From Micromonospora sp. CB01531 (GTDB taxonomy: Bacteria > Actinomycetota > Actinomycetes > Mycobacteriales > Micromonosporaceae): 64,000 nt of DNA. The notes below the pieces were generated by a model, which made no database searches, was not told the DNA's origin, and saw nothing but the letters and a program-made list of their open reading frames with translations. The stretch spans positions 82,268 through 146,267 of the forward strand of contig NZ_LWLS01000001.1 in assembly GCF_001905095.1 (NCBI RefSeq). The letters run 5' to 3'. Position numbers and translations under genes: made by a program. How positions within the stretch are numbered: position 1 is the first letter of the stretch; the number at the start of each line of letters is the position of its first letter. Of this stretch, positions 54,877 to 63,675 are shown piece by piece.

Positions 54877-56019
54877 ATGCGGATCGCCATCGTGACCGAG
54901 TCGTTCCCGCCGGATGTGAACGGCGTGGCGAACTCCGTCGTCCGGACCGCCGAACACCTCGTGGCGCGGGGACACGAGCCGCTCGTGATCGCGCCCGCGC
55001 CCGCCCGCGGCCGGCACCGACCCACCGATCCGCACCCCTACCCCGTGGTGCGGATCCCCAGCCTGCCGCTGCCGCGCTACCAGGGCTTCCGGCTCGGCGT
55101 ACCGACCGCCGGGCTGGCCGCCGCCCTGCTCGGCCACCGGCCGGACGTCGTCCACCTCGCCAGCCCGTTCGTCCTCGGCGCGGCGGGGGCGACCCTGGCC
55201 GTCCGGCACGACCTGCCCGTCGTCGCCGTCTACCAGACCGACGTGGCCTCCTACGCCCGCGCGTACCGGGTCGGCTGGGGTGAGGCCGCGGCCTGGCGCC
55301 GGCTCCGCGAGATCCACAACTGCGCGCAGCGCAACCTCGCGCCGTCGACCCGCGCCGCCGCCGACCTGATCGCCAACGGGATCCAGCGGATCTGGCTCTG
55401 GCGGCGGGGCGTGGACGCCGACCTGTTCCACCCGACCCGGCGCAGCGACCCGCTGCGCCGTACCCTGGCACCCGACGACGACCTCCTCGTCGGCTACGTG
55501 GGCCGCCTCGCCCCCGAGAAGCGGGTGGAACTGCTCGCGGCGACGTCCCGGCTGCCCGGCGTACGGGTCGTGGTGGCCGGCGACGGCCCGGCCCGCCGGC
55601 AGCTCGAACGCGCCCTGCCCGGGGTGCGGTTCCTCGGCGTGCAGCACGGGGAGGCGCTGGCCCGCCTCTACGCCAGCCTCGACGTGTTCGTCCACACCGG
55701 CCCGCACGAGACGTTCGGGCAGACCCTGCAGGAGGCCGCCGCCAGCGGCGTGCCGGTGGTGGCGCCGGCCAGCGGTGGCCCGGTCGACCTGGTCGAGTCC
55801 GGCGTGACCGGGCTGCTGGTCCCGCCCGACGACGGGGACGCGCTCGCCGCCGCCGTGGCCGAGCTGGTCGCCGACCCCGACCGCCGGACCCGGTACGGCA
55901 CCGCCGCCCGGGCGGCGGTCAGCCGCCGCAGCTGGAGCGCCGTCGGCGACGAACTGGTCGGGCACTACCAGGCCGCCGTCGCCGGCACGCCGCTCGCCGG
56001 CCTCCGGGCCCCCAGGTGA
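54877..56019 (+). CDS. Glycosyltransferase family 4 (mannosyltransferase-like)
   Basis: The 380-residue GT-B protein starts RIAIVTESFPPDVNGVANSV, the opening of MgtA/PimB-like mannosyltransferases. It contains GRLAPEKRVELL and the GT4 nucleotide-sugar motif HETFGQTLQEAAASGVPVV (ExFGxxxxE). It should transfer a sugar, perhaps mannose from GDP-mannose, onto a lipid or glycan. The next gene starts inside its stop codon (GTGA overlap), so the two transferases work together. Confidence 0.9.
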   Translation: MRIAIVTESFPPDVNGVANSVVRTAEHLVARGHEPLVIAPAPARGRHRPTDPHPYPVVRIPSLPLPRYQGFRLGVPTAGLAAALLGHRPDVVHLASPFVLGAAGATLAVRHDLPVVAVYQTDVASYARAYRVGWGEAAAWRRLREIHNCAQRNLAPSTRAAADLIANGIQRIWLWRRGVDADLFHPTRRSDPLRRTLAPDDDLLVGYVGRLAPEKRVELLAATSRLPGVRVVVAGDGPARRQLERALPGVRFLGVQHGEALARLYASLDVFVHTGPHETFGQTLQEAAASGVPVVAPASGGPVDLVESGVTGLLVPPDDGDALAAAVAELVADPDRRTRYGTAARAAVSRRSWSAVGDELVGHYQAAVAGTPLAGLRAPR

Positions 56020-57173
56020 GCGGGGTACGCATCGTCCGGGTGGCCAACTTCGTGACCGGCCGCTCCGGCGGGCTGCGTACCGCCCTGCGGCACCTCGGCG
56101 AGGGCTACCTGGCCGCCGGCCACGAACCGGTGCTGGTGATCCCCGGCGAGCGGTACGCCGACACCCGGCAGCCGTGGGGCCGCGTGGTCACCCTGCCGGG
56201 GCCGGTGCTGCCGGGCAGCGGCGGGTACCGGCTGCTGACCGACCGGCGCCGGCTGGCCGGGGTGCTCGCCGACCTGGCGCCCGACCGGCTGGAGGTCTCC
56301 GACCGGAGCACCCTGCGCTGGACCGGCCGGTGGGCCCGGGCGCACGGCGTGCCGTCGGTGATGGTCTCGCACGAGAGCCTGACCGGGCTGCTCGGGCAGT
56401 GGCGGCTGCCGGGCGCCCCGGCCCGGCGGGTCGCCGACCGGCTCAACCGGGAGACCCTGCACCACTACGACCGGGTGGTCTGCACCACCCGCTGGGCAGC
56501 GGAGGAGTTCGACCGCCTCGCCGGCCCGCCGGTCGACCTCGTGCCGCTCGGGGTCGACCTGACCACGTTCCACCCCGACCGCGCCGACCCGGTGCTGCGT
56601 GAGCGGTACGCCGACCACACCGAGGTGCTGTTGGTGCACTGCGCCCGGTTGTCGGTGGAGAAACGCCCCGAGCTGGCGGTGGCCGCCCTCGCCCGGCTGC
56701 GCCGCGCCGGCGTACCCGCAGTGCTGGTGATGGTCGGCGACGGGCCGCTGCGGGCGACGCTGGCCCGGCGCGCGGCCGGCCTGCCGGTGCACTTCGCCGG
56801 CTTCCTGCCCGACCGGGCCGCCATCGCCGCGCTGCTGGCCAGCGCGGACGTGGTGCTCGCACCCGGTCCGGTGGAGACCTTCGGCCTGGCCGGGCTGGAG
56901 GCGCTGGCCAGCGGCACCCCGGTGGTGGCCAATGCGGCCAGTGCGCTGCCGGAGGTGATCGGGCCGGGCGGGCTGGCCGCCTACGGCACCCCGTCGGCGA
57001 TCGCCGCCGCGGTCGTCCGGCTGCTGGAGCGCCCGGAGGTGGCGCGGCGGTCGGCCGCCCGGCACCGGGCCGAGGAGTTCGGCTGGCCCGCCGCGGTCGC
57101 CGGTTTCCTCCGCGCGCACGGCGTTGCACCGGTCCCCGCCGACGCCGCGACGGAGGCACCCGGCCCGCCCTGA
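56016..57173 (+). CDS. Glycosyltransferase family 4, second of a pair
   Basis: The 385-residue GT-B protein has the N-terminal GRSGGLRTALRHLGEGYLAAGHEP, the middle CARLSVEKRPELAVAALARL, and the ExFGxxxxE motif in ETFGLAGLEALASGTPVV. It is related to its upstream partner but diverged, so the pair may add two successive sugars, for example in phosphatidylinositol mannoside or other glycolipid synthesis. GTG start overlapping by 4 bp. Confidence 0.9.
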   Translation: MSGVRIVRVANFVTGRSGGLRTALRHLGEGYLAAGHEPVLVIPGERYADTRQPWGRVVTLPGPVLPGSGGYRLLTDRRRLAGVLADLAPDRLEVSDRSTLRWTGRWARAHGVPSVMVSHESLTGLLGQWRLPGAPARRVADRLNRETLHHYDRVVCTTRWAAEEFDRLAGPPVDLVPLGVDLTTFHPDRADPVLRERYADHTEVLLVHCARLSVEKRPELAVAALARLRRAGVPAVLVMVGDGPLRATLARRAAGLPVHFAGFLPDRAAIAALLASADVVLAPGPVETFGLAGLEALASGTPVVANAASALPEVIGPGGLAAYGTPSAIAAAVVRLLERPEVARRSAARHRAEEFGWPAAVAGFLRAHGVAPVPADAATEAPGPP

Positions 57174-57331
57174 CCCGTGCCGCTCCGCTCGTTCCGGCGG
57201 CGAGCTGGGCCCCGCCACCGCCGGGTCGGACTGGACCGACCGGCCCGCGCTTCGGACGCGAGCCACCGACCCGCCCGGGCAGAGGGCACACCGCGGAGCG
57301 CTTCGATCACCGCACCGCATAAGGTGCAGGC

Positions 57332-58057
57332 ATGGCGCGACCTGACGGGCGGCGGCCCGACCAACTCCGACCGGTGACCCTGACCCGGGGCTGGAGCACC
57401 CACCCGGAGGGCTCGGTCCTCGTCGAGTTCGGCGCGACCCGGGTGCTCTGCACGGCGAGCGTGACCGAGGGGGTGCCCCGCTGGCGCAAGGGCTCCGGGC
57501 TCGGCTGGGTCACCGCCGAGTACGCGATGCTGCCCCGGGCCACCAACACCCGCTCCGACCGGGAGAGCGTGCGCGGGAAGATCGGCGGGCGTACCCACGA
57601 GATCTCCCGGCTGATCGGCCGCAGCCTGCGGGCCTGCATCGACCTGAAGGCGCTCGGCGAGAACTCGGTCGTGCTCGACTGCGACGTGCTCCAGGCCGAC
57701 GGCGGCACCCGGACCGCGGCGATCACCGGCGCGTACGTGGCGCTGCACGACGCGGTGACCTGGCTTTCCGAGCGCAAGGCCCTGGCCGGCAAGGTGGAGA
57801 AGGTGATGCACCGCTCGGTGGCCGCGGTCAGCGTCGGCATCATCGCCGGCGAGCCGCGCCTGGACCTCTGCTACGAGGAGGACGTGGCCGCCGAGGTCGA
57901 CATGAACGTGGTCTGCACCGGGACCGGCGACTTCGTCGAGGTGCAGGGGACGGGCGAGGCCGGCGTCTTCGCCCGGGAGCAGCTCGACGCCCTGCTCGAC
58001 CTGGGCGTGGTGGGCTGCCTGGAACTGGCCGACGCGCAGCGGAAGGCGCTCCAGTGA
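57332..58057 (+). CDS. rph: Ribonuclease PH
   Basis: The 241-residue protein carries the RNase PH signatures [56 protein letters not shown] and [24 protein letters not shown]. It trims tRNA 3' ends phosphorolytically. It precedes rdgB, as in most actinobacteria. Confidence 0.97.
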   Translation: MARPDGRRPDQLRPVTLTRGWSTHPEGSVLVEFGATRVLCTASVTEGVPRWRKGSGLGWVTAEYAMLPRATNTRSDRESVRGKIGGRTHEISRLIGRSLRACIDLKALGENSVVLDCDVLQADGGTRTAAITGAYVALHDAVTWLSERKALAGKVEKVMHRSVAAVSVGIIAGEPRLDLCYEEDVAAEVDMNVVCTGTGDFVEVQGTGEAGVFAREQLDALLDLGVVGCLELADAQRKALQ

Positions 58058-58106
58058 GCGCGAGGTGCGAGCTTGCGAGCCCCGCAGTCGCGAACGAAGG
58101 TGGTCT
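58055..58106 (+). repeat. GAGCGCGAG/GCGAGC-type intergenic repeat
   Basis: The gap between rph and rdgB consists of an element starting at the rph stop codon (TGAGCGCGAGGTGCGAGC, then TTGCGAGCCCCGCAGTCGCG). It has the look of the short dispersed repeats frequent between Micromonosporaceae genes and shares GCGAG words with the element at 19361-19440. Its last part carries AAGGTGG, the ribosome site of rdgB. Confidence 0.45.
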
Positions 58107-58109
58107 TTC

Positions 58110-58727
58110 ATGAACACAGTCCTGCTCGCCACCCGGAACCGGAAGAAGCTCGTCGAGCTCCAGCGGATCCTCGACGGCGCGCTCGGCGCGCACCGGATCG
58201 CCCTGCTCGGGCTGGACGACGTCGAGGAGTATCCGGAGTTGCCGGAGACCGGCCTGACCTTCGGCGAGAACGCGCTGATCAAGGCGCGGGAGGGCTGCCG
58301 GCGTACCGGCCTGCCGACCATCGCCGACGACTCCGGGCTCGCCGTGGACGCGCTCAACGGCATGCCGGGCGTGTTCAGCGCCCGCTGGGCCGGCCGGCAC
58401 GGCGACGACCGGGCCAACTTCCAGCTGGTGCTGGACCAGATCGCCGACCTGGCGGACGAGCACCGGGGTGCGGCCTTCGTCTGCACGGTGGCGCTGGTGC
58501 TGCCGAGCGGCAAGGAACACCTGGTCGACGGCCGGCAGTCGGGTCGGCTGCTGCGGGCCCCGCGCGGCGACGGCGGCTTCGGGTACGACCCGATCTTCCT
58601 CGGCGACGGTCAGGAGCGGACCAACGCGGAGCTGACTCCGGAGGAGAAGGACGCGGTCAGCCACCGTGGCAAGGCGCTGCGCGAGCTGGCCAAGCTGGCC
58701 GCCAAGGTGCTCCTGCCGGCGGCCTGA
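58110..58727 (+). CDS. rdgB: Non-canonical purine NTP pyrophosphatase (RdgB/HAM1)
   Basis: The 205-residue protein begins VLLATRNRKKLVELQRIL and contains TFGENALIKAREGCRRTGLPTIADDSGLAVDALNG and GGFGYDPIFL, the signatures of ITP/XTP pyrophosphatases. It removes deaminated purine nucleotides from the pool. ATG at 58110. Confidence 0.96.
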   Translation: MNTVLLATRNRKKLVELQRILDGALGAHRIALLGLDDVEEYPELPETGLTFGENALIKAREGCRRTGLPTIADDSGLAVDALNGMPGVFSARWAGRHGDDRANFQLVLDQIADLADEHRGAAFVCTVALVLPSGKEHLVDGRQSGRLLRAPRGDGGFGYDPIFLGDGQERTNAELTPEEKDAVSHRGKALRELAKLAAKVLLPAA

Positions 58728-58751
58728 CCGAGCGTCGGCGCGGGTGCCTGA

Positions 58752-59633
58752 TCAGCCGGTCACCCGCGCCAGCAGCGCCGCCAGGGCCGGGTTCTGGTGG
58801 CCGGTGCGCCACACGCTGTGCAGCTTCACCGTGCCTTCCTCGATGTCGGTCACGTCGAGGAAGGCCAGGTTCTCCAGTCGCAGCGCGGACGCCGAGCGCG
58901 GCACCAGGGCCACCCCCAGGCCGGCGTTGACCACCGACAGCAGGGTGTGCACCTGGCTGATGTGCTGGACGTACCGGGGGGCGACGCCGGCCTGGTGGAA
59001 CGCGGCGACCACCAGTTCGTAGAAGTACCACGCCTCCGAGGGCGAGTAGGTGACCACGTCGTGTTCGGCGACGTCGGCGAGCCGGGGCGAGCGGCCGAGC
59101 CGGGTCAGCGGGTGGTCGCGGGGCGCCGCCAGCACCAGCGACTCGGTGTGCACCAGCCGGGAGGCGAGCAGCTCGCTGCGTGGCACCTCGCGGACCAGCC
59201 CCACCTCCAGCTCGCCGGCGAGGATCGCGTCGAGCTGGACCCGGGTGACCATCTCGGAGAGCACCAGGTCCACGCCGGGCAGGTGTTCGGCCGCGGTGGC
59301 GATCCAGCGCCCGAGCACGGTCAGCGCCGACACGGCGGTGAAGCCGATCCGGATCGACCCGGCGGTGCCGTCGGCGACCCGGCGCGCGGTCAGCGGCGCG
59401 GTGGCGGCCAGGGTGAGCAGCCGCCGCGCCTCGTCGAGGAATACCCGGCCAGCGGGGGTGAGGGTGACGCCGGTGGACGTTCGCTCGAACAGCAGCAGCC
59501 CGGTGGCGCGTTCCAGCCGCTGGATCTGGCGGCTCAGCGGCGGCTGGGTCATCCGCAGCCGGGCGGCCGCCCGCCCGACGTGGCCTTCCTCGGCGACCGC
59601 CACGAAGCCCCGGAGCTGATCGAGGGTGAACAT
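58752..59633 (-). CDS. LysR-family transcriptional regulator of glucarate catabolism
   Basis: The 293-residue protein has the N-terminal winged helix (LDQLRGFVAVAEEGHVGRAAARLRMTQPPLSRQIQRLE) and a C-terminal ligand-binding domain. It is divergent from kdgD, with the candidate operator between them, the classical LysR arrangement. It probably senses glucarate, galactarate or a pathway intermediate and controls the operon that runs to the window end. Confidence 0.92.
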   Translation of the reverse strand: MFTLDQLRGFVAVAEEGHVGRAAARLRMTQPPLSRQIQRLERATGLLLFERTSTGVTLTPAGRVFLDEARRLLTLAATAPLTARRVADGTAGSIRIGFTAVSALTVLGRWIATAAEHLPGVDLVLSEMVTRVQLDAILAGELEVGLVREVPRSELLASRLVHTESLVLAAPRDHPLTRLGRSPRLADVAEHDVVTYSPSEAWYFYELVVAAFHQAGVAPRYVQHISQVHTLLSVVNAGLGVALVPRSASALRLENLAFLDVTDIEEGTVKLHSVWRTGHQNPALAALLARVTG

Positions 59634-59659
59634 GGCACCTCCAGCGATGATGCCGGGAA

Positions 59660-59698
59660 GGTATCAGCCAATGCCCAACTCGTGTTGGACTGGTATCA
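59660..59698. promoter_or_regulatory. Candidate LysR operator and kdgD promoter region
   Basis: A 14-bp palindrome CCAAC-TCGT-GTTGG (59675-59688) is flanked by direct copies of GGTATCA at 59660-59666 and 59692-59698, spaced 32 bp, about three helical turns. It lies between the divergent LysR and kdgD genes, 52 bp before the kdgD ATG. TTGGAC at 59685-59690 and CTTAAC at 59708-59713 (17-bp spacer) could be the kdgD promoter, overlapping the operator. Confidence 0.55.
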
Positions 59699-59749
59699 CC
59701 CGAGGTGCTTAACCTCCTGGTCACCTACGCGAAACAGGAGTCCAGCGAG

Positions 59750-60664
59750 ATGACCCGACACACCCCGGAAGAGCTTCAGCGCGTGCTGGGGAGCGGATTG
59801 CTGTCCTTCCCCGTCACCCACTTCACCCCCGAGCTGGAGTTCGACGAGGCCGCGTACCGGGAGAACCTGAGCTGGCTCGCCTCGTACCCGGCGGCAGGGC
59901 TGTTCGCCGCGGGCGGCACCGGGGAGTTCTTCTCCCTGACCCCGGACGAGATCGCCCGGGTGGTGCGGGCGGCGGTGGCGGGCAGCGGCGGCACGACGCC
60001 GATCATCGCGCCGGCCGGCTTCGGCACCGCCCAGGCGGTCGACCTGGCCCGCGACGCCGAGCGGGCCGGCGCCGACGGCATCCTGCTCTTCCCGCCGTAC
60101 CTGACCGAGTCGAGCCAGGACGGTCTCGCCGCCCACGTGCGGGCGGTCTGTGCGGCCACCTCGCTGGGCGTGGTGGTCTACCACCGGGCCAACGGCCGGT
60201 TCACCGTGCCGACCATGGAGCGGCTGGTGGCGACCTGCCCCAACCTGATCGGCTTCAAGGACGGCGTCGGCGACATCGAGCTGATGACCCGGCTGTACGC
60301 CACGATCGGCGACCGGCTGCTCTACATCGGCGGCCTGCCCACCGCGGAGACGTTCGCCCTGCCCTACCTGGAGCTGGGCGTGACCACCTACTCGTCCGCG
60401 ATCTTCAACTTCGCCCCCACCTTCGCGCTGGAGTTCTACGCCGCCGTGCGGGCCCAGGACCGGGCCGGCGTCTACACCCGGCTCAACGAGTTCGTGCTGC
60501 CGTACCTGGAGATCAGGAACCGCAAGGCCGGCTACGCGGTCTCGATCATCAAGGCTGGGATGCGGGTCGTCGGCCGCCCCGCCGGCCCGGTCCGGCCGCC
60601 GCTGACCGACCTCACCGCCGACGAGCAGGGCGCGCTAACCACCCTCATCGAGAAGCTGGGCTGA
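59750..60664 (+). CDS. kdgD: 5-dehydro-4-deoxyglucarate dehydratase
   Basis: The 304-residue DapA-family TIM barrel has the Schiff-base K170 in [11 protein letters not shown], the [10 protein letters not shown] phosphate-like loop and the YHRANG motif typical of KDG dehydratases (decarboxylating). It converts 5-dehydro-4-deoxyglucarate to alpha-ketoglutarate semialdehyde, CO2 and water. The ATG at 59750 was chosen as the conserved start; an ATG-like start at 59705 would add 15 residues across the promoter region. The next gene follows in 5 bp. Confidence 0.93.
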   Translation: MTRHTPEELQRVLGSGLLSFPVTHFTPELEFDEAAYRENLSWLASYPAAGLFAAGGTGEFFSLTPDEIARVVRAAVAGSGGTTPIIAPAGFGTAQAVDLARDAERAGADGILLFPPYLTESSQDGLAAHVRAVCAATSLGVVVYHRANGRFTVPTMERLVATCPNLIGFKDGVGDIELMTRLYATIGDRLLYIGGLPTAETFALPYLELGVTTYSSAIFNFAPTFALEFYAAVRAQDRAGVYTRLNEFVLPYLEIRNRKAGYAVSIIKAGMRVVGRPAGPVRPPLTDLTADEQGALTTLIEKLG

Positions 60665-60669
60665 CCGCC

Positions 60670-62271
60670 ATGACCACCAGCGACACCACACTGCTCACCG
60701 GCGCCATGCTGATCGGTTCCGCCGAGGTCCACGGCAACGAGGGCGAGGTCCGGGCCGTCGACCCGCGCAGCGGGCGGACGCTGGAACCGGCGTACGGCCT
60801 GGGCGGCGCCGCCGAGGTCGACCGCGCCGCCGAACTCGCCTGGGCCGCGTTCGACGGCTACCGGCACGCCGACCTGGCGACCCGGGCCGCGTTCCTGGAG
60901 AGCATCGCCACCAACCTCGAGGCGCTCGGCCACACCCTGGTCGAGCGGGTGGTGGCCGAGGCCGGCATCCCGGCGGCCCGGGTGCTCGCCGAACGGGCCC
61001 GTACCTGCAACCAGCTCCGGCTCTTCGCCTCGGTCGTCCGCGACGGCGACTGGCTCAACGTCCGGATCGACCCGGCCCAGCCCGACCGGGTCCCGCTGCC
61101 CCGACCGGACCTGCGGCAGCGTCGCGTCCCGCTCGGCCCGGTCGCGGTCTTCGGCGCGAGCAACTTCCCGCTGGCCTTCTCCGTCGCCGGCGGCGACACC
61201 GCCTCGGCGCTGGCCGCCGGCGCCCCCGTCGTCGTCAAGGCGCACGAGGCCCACCCCGGCACGTCCGAACTGGTCGGCCGGGCCGTCCAGGCCGCGGTAC
61301 GCGAGCACGGCCTGCCCGAGGGCACCTTCTCCCTGCTGTACGGCGACGGCACGGGGCTGGGCGCCGCCCTGGTCCGCCACCCCCGGATCCGGGCGGTCGG
61401 GTTCACCGGCTCCCGCGCCGCCGGGCTCGCCCTGGTCGCTGCGGCCGCCGCCCGCCCGGAACCCATCCCGGTGTACGCCGAGATGTCCAGCGTCAACCCG
61501 GTGTTCGTGCTGCCCGGCGCGTTGGCCGAGCGGGGCGCCGAGCTGGGTGCCGCCCTGATCGGCTCGGTGACCGTCGGCGTCGGGCAGCTCTGCACCAGCC
61601 CCGGCCTGGTCTTCCTGCCCGACGGCGACGGGTTCGACGAGTTCGTGGCGGCCGCCGCCGAGGCGGTCCGGGGCGTCCCGGCGGCGCCGATGCTGACCGC
61701 CGGCATCCACGCCGCGTACGACCGGGGCCTCGACCGGCTGGCCGCGCTCGACGGGGTACGCGCCGTGGCCCGGGGCGCCGCGGGCGCGGGCATCGCCTGC
61801 GCCGGCCGGACCGGACTGCTGGTCACCGACGGCGCGACGTTCCTGGCCGAGCCGGCGCTGCGTGAGGAGGTCTTCGGCGCGGTGACCGTGGTGGTCCGGG
61901 TGACCGGCGACGACCAGCTGCGGGAGATCGTCGAACGACTCGACGGGCAGCTCACCGCCACCGTGCACGCGGCCCCCGCCGACCACCCGCGGGCCCGCCG
62001 GCTGCTCGCCGAGCTGGAGCTCAAAGCCGGCCGGGTGCTGGTCAACGGCTGGCCCACCGGGGTCGAGGTGGGGCACGCCGTGGTCCACGGCGGCCCCTTC
62101 CCGGCCACCTCCGACCCGCGGAGCACCTCGGTCGGAACCCTGGCGATCGACCGTTTCCTGCGTCCGGTGAGCTACCAGAACGTGCCGGCCGACCTGCTGC
62201 CCGCCGAACTCGCCGACGACAATCCGCTGGGGCTGTGGCGGCGCGTCGACGGCCATCCGGGACGGGACTGA
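60670..62271 (+). CDS. Alpha-ketoglutarate semialdehyde (2,5-dioxovalerate) dehydrogenase
   Basis: The 533-residue aldehyde dehydrogenase has the catalytic C308 (VGQLCTSPGLVF), the general base E271 (VYAEMSSVNP) and the NADP-binding GASNFPLAFSVAGG. This is the KGSADH subfamily that oxidises alpha-ketoglutarate semialdehyde to alpha-ketoglutarate with NAD(P)+. It lies between kdgD and gudD, 5 bp and 3 bp away. Confidence 0.93.
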   Translation: MTTSDTTLLTGAMLIGSAEVHGNEGEVRAVDPRSGRTLEPAYGLGGAAEVDRAAELAWAAFDGYRHADLATRAAFLESIATNLEALGHTLVERVVAEAGIPAARVLAERARTCNQLRLFASVVRDGDWLNVRIDPAQPDRVPLPRPDLRQRRVPLGPVAVFGASNFPLAFSVAGGDTASALAAGAPVVVKAHEAHPGTSELVGRAVQAAVREHGLPEGTFSLLYGDGTGLGAALVRHPRIRAVGFTGSRAAGLALVAAAAARPEPIPVYAEMSSVNPVFVLPGALAERGAELGAALIGSVTVGVGQLCTSPGLVFLPDGDGFDEFVAAAAEAVRGVPAAPMLTAGIHAAYDRGLDRLAALDGVRAVARGAAGAGIACAGRTGLLVTDGATFLAEPALREEVFGAVTVVVRVTGDDQLREIVERLDGQLTATVHAAPADHPRARRLLAELELKAGRVLVNGWPTGVEVGHAVVHGGPFPATSDPRSTSVGTLAIDRFLRPVSYQNVPADLLPAELADDNPLGLWRRVDGHPGRD

Positions 62272-62274
62272 GCC

Positions 62275-63642
62275 ATGACCAGCGAACTTGCCGAGGCGCC
62301 CACCGTGGCCCCGCCCCGCACCCCCGTGGTGACCGGGATGCGGGTCGTGCCGGTCGCCGGGCACGACTCCATGCTGCTGAACCTCAGCGGCGCGCACGCC
62401 CCCTTCTTCACCCGCAACCTGGTGCTCCTCACCGACAGCGAGGGACGGCTCGGCGTCGGCGAGGTGCCCGGCGGCCCGGCCATCACGCAGACCCTCTCCG
62501 ACGCCCGGGACCTGGTGCTCGGCCGGCCCGTCGGGCAGCACCACGCCGTGCTGGCCGCCGTCCGGGCACGCTTCGCCGACCGCGACGCCGGCGGCCGGGG
62601 CGCGCAGACGTACGACCTGCGGACCACCGTGCACGTGGTGACCGCGCTGGAGGCGGCGCTGCTGGACCTGCTCGGCCAGCACCTGGAGGTGCCGGTGGCC
62701 GCCCTGCTCGGCGACGGCCAGCAGCGCAGCAGCGTGCCCACCCTCGGGTACCTGTTCTTCGTCGGCGACCGCAACCGGACCGACCTGCCGTACCGGAGCG
62801 AGCCGGACGCGGCCGACGACTGGCTGCGGCTGCGGCACGAGGAGGCGCTGACCCCGGAGGCCGTCGTCGCCCTGGCCGAGGCGGCCCGGGCCCGCTACGG
62901 CTTCCGCGACTTCAAGCTCAAGGGCGGGGTGCTGCCCGGCCCGGTCGAGGCCGAGGCGGTGCGGGCGCTGGCCGGGCGATTCCCGGACGCCCGGATCACG
63001 CTCGACCCCAACGGCGGCTGGCTGCTCCGGGACGCCGTCGCGCTCTGCCGCGAGCTGCGCGACGTGCTCGCGTACGCCGAGGACCCGTGCGGCGCCGAGG
63101 GGGTGTTCTCGGCCCGCGAGGTGCTGGCCGAGTTCCGCCGGGCCACCGGCCTGCGTACGGCCACCAACATGGTCGCCACCGACTGGCGGGAGCTGGGCCA
63201 CGCGATCCGCGCCGACGCGGTCGACATCCCGCTGGCCGACCCGCACTTCTGGACCATGGCCGGCTCGGTGCGCGTCGCCCAGCTGTGCGACGCCTGGGGG
63301 CTGACCTGGGGCTCGCACTCCAACAACCACTTCGACGTGTCGCTGGCGATGTTCACCCACGTCGCGGCCGCCGCGCCCGGCGAGATCACCGCCATCGACA
63401 CCCACTGGATCTGGCAGGACGGCCAGCGGCTCACGAAGAACCCGCTGACCATCGCCGACGGCGCCATCGCGGTTCCCACCGCGCCGGGCCTCGGCGTCGA
63501 GCTCGACCTGGACCGGGTCGAGGCGGCCCACCAGCTCTACCTGGAACACGGCCTCGGCGCCCGCGACGACGCCGAGGCGATGCGCTACCTCATCCCCGAC
63601 TGGACGTTCCACCCCAAACGTCCGTGCCTGGTCCGGGGCTGA
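62275..63642 (+). CDS. gudD: Glucarate dehydratase
   Basis: The 455-residue enolase-superfamily protein has [12 protein letters not shown] (the KxK-type lysine pair), the metal-binding DPNGGW and EDPCG, and the catalytic His region [15 protein letters not shown], as in GudD. It dehydrates D-glucarate to 5-dehydro-4-deoxyglucarate, the KdgD substrate, and may also take L-idarate. Galactarate use would need GarD-type enzymes, which are not seen. Confidence 0.94.
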   Translation: MTSELAEAPTVAPPRTPVVTGMRVVPVAGHDSMLLNLSGAHAPFFTRNLVLLTDSEGRLGVGEVPGGPAITQTLSDARDLVLGRPVGQHHAVLAAVRARFADRDAGGRGAQTYDLRTTVHVVTALEAALLDLLGQHLEVPVAALLGDGQQRSSVPTLGYLFFVGDRNRTDLPYRSEPDAADDWLRLRHEEALTPEAVVALAEAARARYGFRDFKLKGGVLPGPVEAEAVRALAGRFPDARITLDPNGGWLLRDAVALCRELRDVLAYAEDPCGAEGVFSAREVLAEFRRATGLRTATNMVATDWRELGHAIRADAVDIPLADPHFWTMAGSVRVAQLCDAWGLTWGSHSNNHFDVSLAMFTHVAAAAPGEITAIDTHWIWQDGQRLTKNPLTIADGAIAVPTAPGLGVELDLDRVEAAHQLYLEHGLGARDDAEAMRYLIPDWTFHPKRPCLVRG

Positions 63643-63675
63643 CCCCCACCACCCCCACACGCACGAGGAGTCGTC

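Noticed and set aside
60532..63660. 1042-codon open frame on the minus strand
   Set aside because: It lies exactly opposite the kdgD-KGSADH-gudD genes, whose protein families are certain; its translation is Gly/Arg/Val-rich without domains, a GC-bias shadow.
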